A stretch of 11,734 bases of DNA from assembly GCA_020024815.1 (NCBI GenBank), contig JAHHTE010000051.1:1-11734 (forward strand), read 5' to 3'. The notes under the pieces were generated by a model. It worked only from the letters and a program-made list of their open reading frames with translations, searched no databases and was not told the origin of the DNA. The stretch is from Mailhella sp. GTDB taxonomy: Bacteria; Desulfobacterota; Desulfovibrionia; Desulfovibrionales; Desulfovibrionaceae. Both the position numbers and the translations under genes were made by a program. How positions within the stretch are numbered: the stretch's first letter is position 1; the number at the start of each line of letters is the position of its first letter. Positions 7,178 through 11,734 of the stretch are shown one piece after another.

Positions 7178-10100
7178 ATGAGTCAAGATTATTTAGACCC
7201 AGAACTTGTTTCTGATTTTATTATAGAATCTCGTGAACATCTAGAGACCATTGAGCCTAACTTGTTAGAGCTTGAAAAATCTCCTGAGAACTTGGTTTTA
7301 TTAAATGATATTTTCCGTCCTATGCACTCTTTAAAAGGTGCATCAGGGTTCTTGGGTTTAACTCGTATTAATAAGCTAGCACATAGAGCTGAAAACGTAC
7401 TTGATGAGCTTAGAAAAGGCACAATGACAGTTGATTCTGTTATTATGGACGTTATTCTTGCTGCAACTGATGCTTTTAATGCTATGCTCAATAGTCTTGA
7501 AGAAACAAATAGTGAAGGTGATACACCTATTGATCATCTTGTTGATTTACTTGACCGTATTATGGCAGGTGAACGTTTTACAAGTATGGAAGAAGCATTA
7601 AATGGTGGAGGATCAGCTCCAGCAGTTGCAACAGAGGTTGCAGAGCCTAAGCCAGCATTAGAAGAGGCTACTTCACAAGTTGAGGAAGCACAAGTTGTTC
7701 AAGAAGAAGTTAATGCTCCTCAACAAAATGTGAAAAAAACAAATACTGTAAAAAGGCGTATGATGCCAACTTCTGAATGGATTGCTACATTAGCAAAACC
7801 AGGTCCAGAAACATTAAGTGCTTTTGGTGAAGATCATTTAAAAGATTTTATTGATGAGGCTATTGAAAATACTTCCTTATTAAATGAAGGACTTATTGAG
7901 CTTGAAAAAGCATCAAATGAAAATAAAGATACAAGCGAATTAGTAAATACATTATTTAGAAATTTCCATAACTTAAAAGGTAATAGTGGTTTAGTAGGTT
8001 ATCATGCTTTAAATGCATTAACCCATGAAGCTGAAACGCTATTGAATAAAGCTCGTCAAGGTGAATTGGAAATAACTAATAATCTTACTGACTTACTTCT
8101 TGTTGTTGTTGATGTTATGGAAGCATTAATCCGTAATATTAACACACAAGCAGGAAATGCAGATATTTTTGATACATCAGAGCTTTTAGCTCAATTACAA
8201 GATGCTGTTGCAGGTAATGAACCAAGTTTACCTTCTTCTATTTATATTGAAGAAGAAGTAAAATCAGCAGAGCCAGTAGTTCATGAACCTGAAATGTTAG
8301 CAAATCATGAAACTCTTGTTGCTAATATAAAAGATATTCCTTTAAGCTCTATTGGAGCAGGTTTATTAGACGGTGATGATGATTTAGTTTTATTCCAATC
8401 AACAGTAAAACAACAATATGCTGTTATTGATTACGCATTAAAAGAATTAGAAAAAGACCCTAGTTTAAAAGCTCAGCAAGATGCTATTTTTAGAGCTCTT
8501 ACAGCTATTCAAAATTCTGCAAGTTTCATGGGCTTTGCAGAAGTAAAAGAGTATGCTGAAAGAACAGCAGGTATTGTAAATCAAGGCCGAAATAGTGATG
8601 TTGGTTTTGATTGCTTAATTTCACTTTTGGAACAAGAAGTAGAAATTATCGTTGATATGGCTAATTCTGCCATTGAACAAGATTTAATTGCAAAACACCC
8701 TGAACTTGCTGATAAAATTAAAGCTTCTATTGAAAGTGAAGCAAGTAATCAAGTTGCAGAAGCTCCAGTTCAACAAGCAGCTCCAGTTCAACAAGCAGCT
8801 CCTGTTGCAGAAGCTCCTAAACAAGAAGTTCAAGAACCTGCTAAAGTAGTTCAAGAGCCTCAAGTTGAAACTCCAAAACCAGTTTCTGCTCCAGCTCCTG
8901 CAGCACCTGCTCCAAAGGAAACAAAACCTGCTCCTGCTCCAGTAACAAAAGAAGCAAGTCCAGCTGCTCCCAAAGCTCCAGCACAAGAAAATGCCGAAGC
9001 TAATAAGGCTGTTGTTGCTCCTGCAAAAGTAGCTCCTCATGGAAAAGAAAAAGTATCAACAGCAAGTATTCGTGTTGATTATGAAAAACTTGATCACTTA
9101 ATGAACCTTATTGGTGAGCTTTTAATTAACCGTAATAGATACGCAATGATTGCAAAGAATTTGGAATCAAATTCTTCTGATATTGATATTGCAAGTGTAG
9201 CTCAAGATTTATCAGAAACAACCTATGCAATGAGTCGTGTTTCTGATGATTTACAAGATACACTTATGAAAGTGAGAATGCTTCCTGTATCTTCTGTATT
9301 TTCACGTTTCCCTCGTTTAGTTCGTGATTTATCAAGAAAAGTGAATAAAGAAATTGAGCTTATTTTTGAAGGTGAAGAAACAGAACTTGATAAAAGTATT
9401 ATTGAAGCAATCAACGACCCATTGATGCACTTAATACGAAATAGTATTGACCATGGTATTGAAGATGCTGAAACTCGTCTTGCAGCAGGTAAACCTGAAG
9501 CAGGTAAAGTTGTTCTTCGTGCATATCATAAAGGTAACTCTGTTGTAATTGAAATTGAAGATGATGGTAAGGGTATTAATCCTGATAAAATGCGTGAAGT
9601 TGCAATAGGAAAAGGTATTATTACTCCTGAAGAAGCAAAAATGCTTACAGATAGAGAAGCAACAGAACTTATTTTTGCTCCTGGTTTTTCTTCTGCTGAA
9701 GTTATTACAGATATTTCAGGTCGTGGTGTTGGTATGGACGTTGTTCGTACAAATATCAAAAACTTAAAAGGTAATATTGCAATTAATACGGCAGTAGGAC
9801 AAGGAACAAGATTTACCCTAACTTTACCATTAACATTAGCAATTATTGAAGCTCTTATGATTAAAATGGGAGAACAAATGTATGCTATTCCTCTTGATGT
9901 TGTAGCAACAACAACTAAACTTGAAAGTAGTTTACTTACAAGTATTAATGGTAGAAAAGCTGTAACGCTTAGAGGTGAAGTTCTTGGTATTGTAGATTTA
10001 GGGGAACTTTTAGACTTGCCAGAAACCATGAATAACGATATTATTTCTATTGTTATTTTACAAGATAATGATAGAAGAATTGGTCTTGTTGTAAACCAAC

Positions 10101-10264
10101 TTCTTGACCGACAAGAAATTGTTATTAAACCTCTTGGTATGTATTTGAATAATATTCAAGGATTATCAGGTGCTAGTATCATGGGTGATGGTAGTGTTGT
10201 TCTTATCCTAGATCCACACGAAATTTATATGATGGCATCGCCAAAAGCGATAAATAATCAATAA
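7178..10264 (+). CDS. cheA: CheA, chemotaxis histidine kinase with three Hpt-like domains
   Basis: At 1028 aa, this is far longer than Escherichia coli CheA (654 aa). Hpt1 (~5-130) has phospho-His H50 in PMHSLKGASGFLG. Hpt2 (~215-345) has H264 in NFHNLKGNSGLVG. A third related bundle (~400-505) aligns as IFRALTAIQNSASFMG, where the His is T442 and the K-G are Q445-N446, so it cannot accept phosphate in the usual way. A Pro/Ala-rich linker (~522-622) replaces any recognisable CheY-binding P2 domain. Then come the dimerisation helices (~630-720), the HATPase domain with N-box (HLIRNSIDHG, 751-760), G1 (DDGKGI, 795-800), F-box (FAPGF, 833-837) and G2 (GRGVGMD, 848-854), and a CheW-like receptor-coupling domain (~888-1018). 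The kinase core appears complete. AGGTGG at 7168-7173 supports the start. It should phosphorylate the upstream CheY and CheB. Confidence 0.96.
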   Translation: MSQDYLDPELVSDFIIESREHLETIEPNLLELEKSPENLVLLNDIFRPMHSLKGASGFLGLTRINKLAHRAENVLDELRKGTMTVDSVIMDVILAATDAFNAMLNSLEETNSEGDTPIDHLVDLLDRIMAGERFTSMEEALNGGGSAPAVATEVAEPKPALEEATSQVEEAQVVQEEVNAPQQNVKKTNTVKRRMMPTSEWIATLAKPGPETLSAFGEDHLKDFIDEAIENTSLLNEGLIELEKASNENKDTSELVNTLFRNFHNLKGNSGLVGYHALNALTHEAETLLNKARQGELEITNNLTDLLLVVVDVMEALIRNINTQAGNADIFDTSELLAQLQDAVAGNEPSLPSSIYIEEEVKSAEPVVHEPEMLANHETLVANIKDIPLSSIGAGLLDGDDDLVLFQSTVKQQYAVIDYALKELEKDPSLKAQQDAIFRALTAIQNSASFMGFAEVKEYAERTAGIVNQGRNSDVGFDCLISLLEQEVEIIVDMANSAIEQDLIAKHPELADKIKASIESEASNQVAEAPVQQAAPVQQAAPVAEAPKQEVQEPAKVVQEPQVETPKPVSAPAPAAPAPKETKPAPAPVTKEASPAAPKAPAQENAEANKAVVAPAKVAPHGKEKVSTASIRVDYEKLDHLMNLIGELLINRNRYAMIAKNLESNSSDIDIASVAQDLSETTYAMSRVSDDLQDTLMKVRMLPVSSVFSRFPRLVRDLSRKVNKEIELIFEGEETELDKSIIEAINDPLMHLIRNSIDHGIEDAETRLAAGKPEAGKVVLRAYHKGNSVVIEIEDDGKGINPDKMREVAIGKGIITPEEAKMLTDREATELIFAPGFSSAEVITDISGRGVGMDVVRTNIKNLKGNIAINTAVGQGTRFTLTLPLTLAIIEALMIKMGEQMYAIPLDVVATTTKLESSLLTSINGRKAVTLRGEVLGIVDLGELLDLPETMNNDIISIVILQDNDRRIGLVVNQLLDRQEIVIKPLGMYLNNIQGLSGASIMGDGSVVLILDPHEIYMMASPKAINNQ
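8762..8797 (+). repeat. Tandem 18-bp repeat within cheA
   Basis: Two identical 18-base copies (8762-8779 and 8780-8797, GCTCCAGTTCAACAAGCA) stand back to back, followed by a diverged third (8798-8815). They encode APVQQA twice in the Pro/Ala-rich linker (residues ~529-540). In-frame 18-base units allow linker length to change by slippage without a frameshift. Confidence 0.85.
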
Positions 10265-10268
10265 ATAT

Positions 10269-10298
10269 AAAAAAAGGAACAGGAATGTTCCTTTTTTT
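10269..10298. terminator. Intrinsic terminator after cheA
   Basis: AAAAAAAGGAAC (10269-10280) pairs perfectly with GTTCCTTTTTTT (10287-10298) around the loop AGGAAT. The G-C-containing core followed by seven T is a typical rho-independent terminator four bases after the cheA stop codon. The A-tract on the left gives the same layout on the minus strand, but no minus-strand gene reaches it here. It separates the chemosensory genes from cvpA-mazG. Confidence 0.85.
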
Positions 10299-10323
10299 AT
10301 TCATGCTAATATAAGGGTAAGCT

Positions 10324-10821
10324 ATGGCTTTAAATTATTTTGATATTTTTGTAATAGTTGTTCTTGCATTCTTTTTTATAAAAGGTGCATATTGTGGTTT
10401 TTTTGAAGAAATTTCAGGTATAGTTGCAATTATTCTTAGTGTATTTATTTTGCGTAATTATGGACATAATGTTTCAGATTATATAAGTGGCTATGTCTCT
10501 AGTTCATTTAATTATCCTGCTGCCATAGTTATAATTGTTGTTGGTACGTTTTTGGTTGTGGCGATTCTTGCTCGTATTTTAAATAAAGTAATGAATATAA
10601 CTTTTACTGGGTGGATAAATAAATTATTAGGTGCTCTTTTTGGGCTTGTAAAAGGTTTATTTTTAGTTGGCATTATTGCATTTTTAGCTTCATGGTTTTT
10701 AAAAGATGATAATTTAGTAAATGGATCATATACTATTCCTTATTTATTAGATTTTATGCGTGAATTAGTTGATTTTATATTAGGAAATTATGAAAAAGTA
10801 CAGGTGCAAATATGGAATTAG
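10324..10821 (+). CDS. cvpA: CvpA family membrane protein
   Basis: This 165-aa integral inner-membrane protein has four hydrophobic segments (about 4-20, 28-44, 64-86 and 100-126) and a short hydrophilic C-terminus, the size and topology of CvpA (colicin V production protein; precise role unknown, linked in enterobacteria to envelope stress tolerance). The N-terminal N-Y-F-D-I-x-x-x-V pattern with KGAYCGFFEE (20-29) and the fourth-segment start WINKLLGALFGLVKG (97-111) match family hallmarks. AAGGG six bases upstream supports the ATG. The gene starts 25 bases after the cheA terminator and its end overlaps the mazG start by 10 bases, so it is probably co-transcribed with mazG rather than part of the chemotaxis unit. 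I see no confident promoter in the short gap, so some read-through past the cheA terminator may supply transcription. Confidence 0.85.
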   Translation: MALNYFDIFVIVVLAFFFIKGAYCGFFEEISGIVAIILSVFILRNYGHNVSDYISGYVSSSFNYPAAIVIIVVGTFLVVAILARILNKVMNITFTGWINKLLGALFGLVKGLFLVGIIAFLASWFLKDDNLVNGSYTIPYLLDFMRELVDFILGNYEKVQVQIWN

Positions 10822-11621
10822 AAAAATTACAAAAAGCCATTGTTGCTATGAATGGTGTTATTGAAGCTATTTTAGATGATGAAAAAGGTTGTCCTTGGGA
10901 TAAAGAACAAACTCCTACAAGTTTATCAGAATATACTATTGAAGAAATGTTTGAGTTTGTAGATGCTATTAGAAAAGATAATTCTTGTGAAGCTTGCGAA
11001 GAAATGGGTGATTTGATTTTTGGGGTAATGCTTATTGCAAAAAAATATGCACAAAAAGGACAGTTTGATTTTGCTGACGCATTGACTAAAAGTGTTGAAA
11101 AAATGAAACGTCGCCATCCACATGTTTTTAATGATGCTGAAACATACGATACAAGTAAAGAAGCATTACATGAAACATGGGAAAAAATTAAAAATCAAGA
11201 GAAAGCAGAAAAAGGCGAAAATACAGGTGCTTTTGTTTCAATTCCACAAGCTTTACCTGCCTTAACTCGAGCATATAGAATCCATGCTAAAGCAGAAAAA
11301 GCTGGTTTTACATGGGACGATGATGAAGATGTTGAAAGACAAGTAGAAGCAGAATGGCTTGAATTGTTAGATGCAAAAGCAAGTGGCGATCAAAAACAAA
11401 TAGAACATGAATTAGGTGATATGATTTTTAGCCTAACTGAAATGGGAAGACGTTTAGGAGTAAAAGCAAATATTGCTGTTGATATGACTTGTAATCGTTT
11501 TATGCAACGCTTTGCAGCAATGGAACAGCTAGCAAAAGATAAAGGTTTAGATTTTAACGCTTTGACCCTTGATGATAAAGATGAACTTTGGAATGAAGTA
11601 AAAGCACAAGAACAAAAATAA
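10812..11621 (+). CDS. mazG: MazG nucleoside triphosphate pyrophosphohydrolase
   Basis: This 269-aa cytoplasmic enzyme, close to the 263 aa of Escherichia coli MazG, hydrolyses nucleoside triphosphates to monophosphates plus pyrophosphate, clearing aberrant nucleotides and lowering (p)ppGpp under stress. Two tandem MazG domains are visible. The first has CPWDKEQT (27-34), metal-binding E44-E45-x-x-E48, then E64-x-x-D67, and RRHPHVF (100-106). The second follows GFTW (165-168) and has E181-x-x-E184 and E200-x-x-D203 (ELGD). However, A180 stands where the first Glu of the EExxE motif is expected. In E. coli the C-terminal domain is the active one, so this change is notable. AGGTG five bases upstream supports the start, which overlaps the cvpA end by 10 bases, implying coupling. 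No clear terminator follows. Confidence 0.93.
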   Translation: MELEKLQKAIVAMNGVIEAILDDEKGCPWDKEQTPTSLSEYTIEEMFEFVDAIRKDNSCEACEEMGDLIFGVMLIAKKYAQKGQFDFADALTKSVEKMKRRHPHVFNDAETYDTSKEALHETWEKIKNQEKAEKGENTGAFVSIPQALPALTRAYRIHAKAEKAGFTWDDDEDVERQVEAEWLELLDAKASGDQKQIEHELGDMIFSLTEMGRRLGVKANIAVDMTCNRFMQRFAAMEQLAKDKGLDFNALTLDDKDELWNEVKAQEQK

Positions 11622-11734
11622 TATTTTATATATGGTATGTTTTTATATGTATAATTATTCAAATATGTTGTGAGAAAAAATAGTTATATAATATTCTCAA
11701 ATAATGTAGAATAATTTAAAATTTACTATAATTT
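11622..11734. other. AT-rich noncoding tail after mazG
   Basis: Almost only A and T. A six-base inverted repeat TGAGAA (11671-11676) / TTCTCA (11694-11699) has a 17-base loop and no good U-tract, so it is a poor terminator. A perfect TATAAT (11687-11692) lies inside that loop but has no well-spaced -35 partner; it could belong to a promoter for a gene beyond the window. No gene is seen. Confidence 0.3.

Noticed and set aside
8684..9040. Open frame on the minus strand opposite cheA, rich in Cys, Trp, Ser and Arg
   Set aside because: It is the mirror of the Pro/Ala-rich cheA linker; composition is unlike any real protein and no ribosome-binding site is seen.
9526..10029. 167-codon minus-strand frame opposite the CheA kinase domain
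   Set aside because: Lies wholly within a well-supported HATPase/CheW-like coding region; no family motif and no gene context.
11668..11692. Promoter from TTGTGA and TATAAT after mazG
   Set aside because: The -10 is perfect but the spacing is 13 bases, so the pair is not credible as a unit.
1..11734. CRISPR array, insertion sequence, prophage or integration site
   Set aside because: No spaced direct repeats, transposase, integrase or flanking duplications are visible; all genes look like stable core-genome genes with similar base use.

Overview
The window comes from a very AT-rich bacterial chromosome (GC roughly one third by eye, not computed). Its core is a chemosensory gene cluster in which the adaptation enzymes CheB and CheR flank a large HEAT-repeat protein, followed by CheY and an oversized CheA, and then a cvpA-mazG pair. 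From memory, this order (HEAT protein beside cheR, cheY, cheA, then cvpA and mazG) and the long G-rich hairpin at the left edge resemble Desulfovibrionaceae. The low GC would suit a Lawsonia-like, host-associated member. This placement is an inference and was not checked against a database.

Layout. Positions 1-102 hold two strong perfect hairpins, the leftmost followed by a U-tract on the minus strand. Positions 124-1731 (minus) encode a Na+/phosphate-cotransporter-family membrane protein with a PhoU-like tail. Positions 1732-2028 are a divergent, AT-rich promoter region with small dyads. Positions 2029-6633 (plus) form one compact operon: cheB, 17 bases, the 655-aa HEAT-repeat protein, an 8-base overlap, then cheR with a ~210-aa disordered N-terminal tail. 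Positions 6634-6779 hold a weak terminator and a good match to a flagellar sigma-28 (FliA) promoter. Positions 6780-10264 hold cheY and cheA, followed by a clear intrinsic terminator (10269-10298). Positions 10324-11621 hold cvpA and mazG, overlapping by 10 bases. The last ~110 bases are AT-rich and noncoding as far as can be seen.

How it may work. CheA (two intact phosphotransfer domains plus one whose histidine has become threonine) would phosphorylate the stand-alone CheY and the receiver domain of CheB. CheR and CheB would set receptor methylation. No receptor, CheW, CheZ, CheC or CheD is present, so those parts must be encoded elsewhere. The least explained parts are the HEAT-repeat protein, co-translated with cheR, and the long cheR tail with a recurring short Phe-centred motif. 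Together they suggest a scaffold or output module in this chemosensory pathway. The sigma-28-like promoter points toward a role in motility. The rest looks conventional, and I do not see an entirely new type of system.
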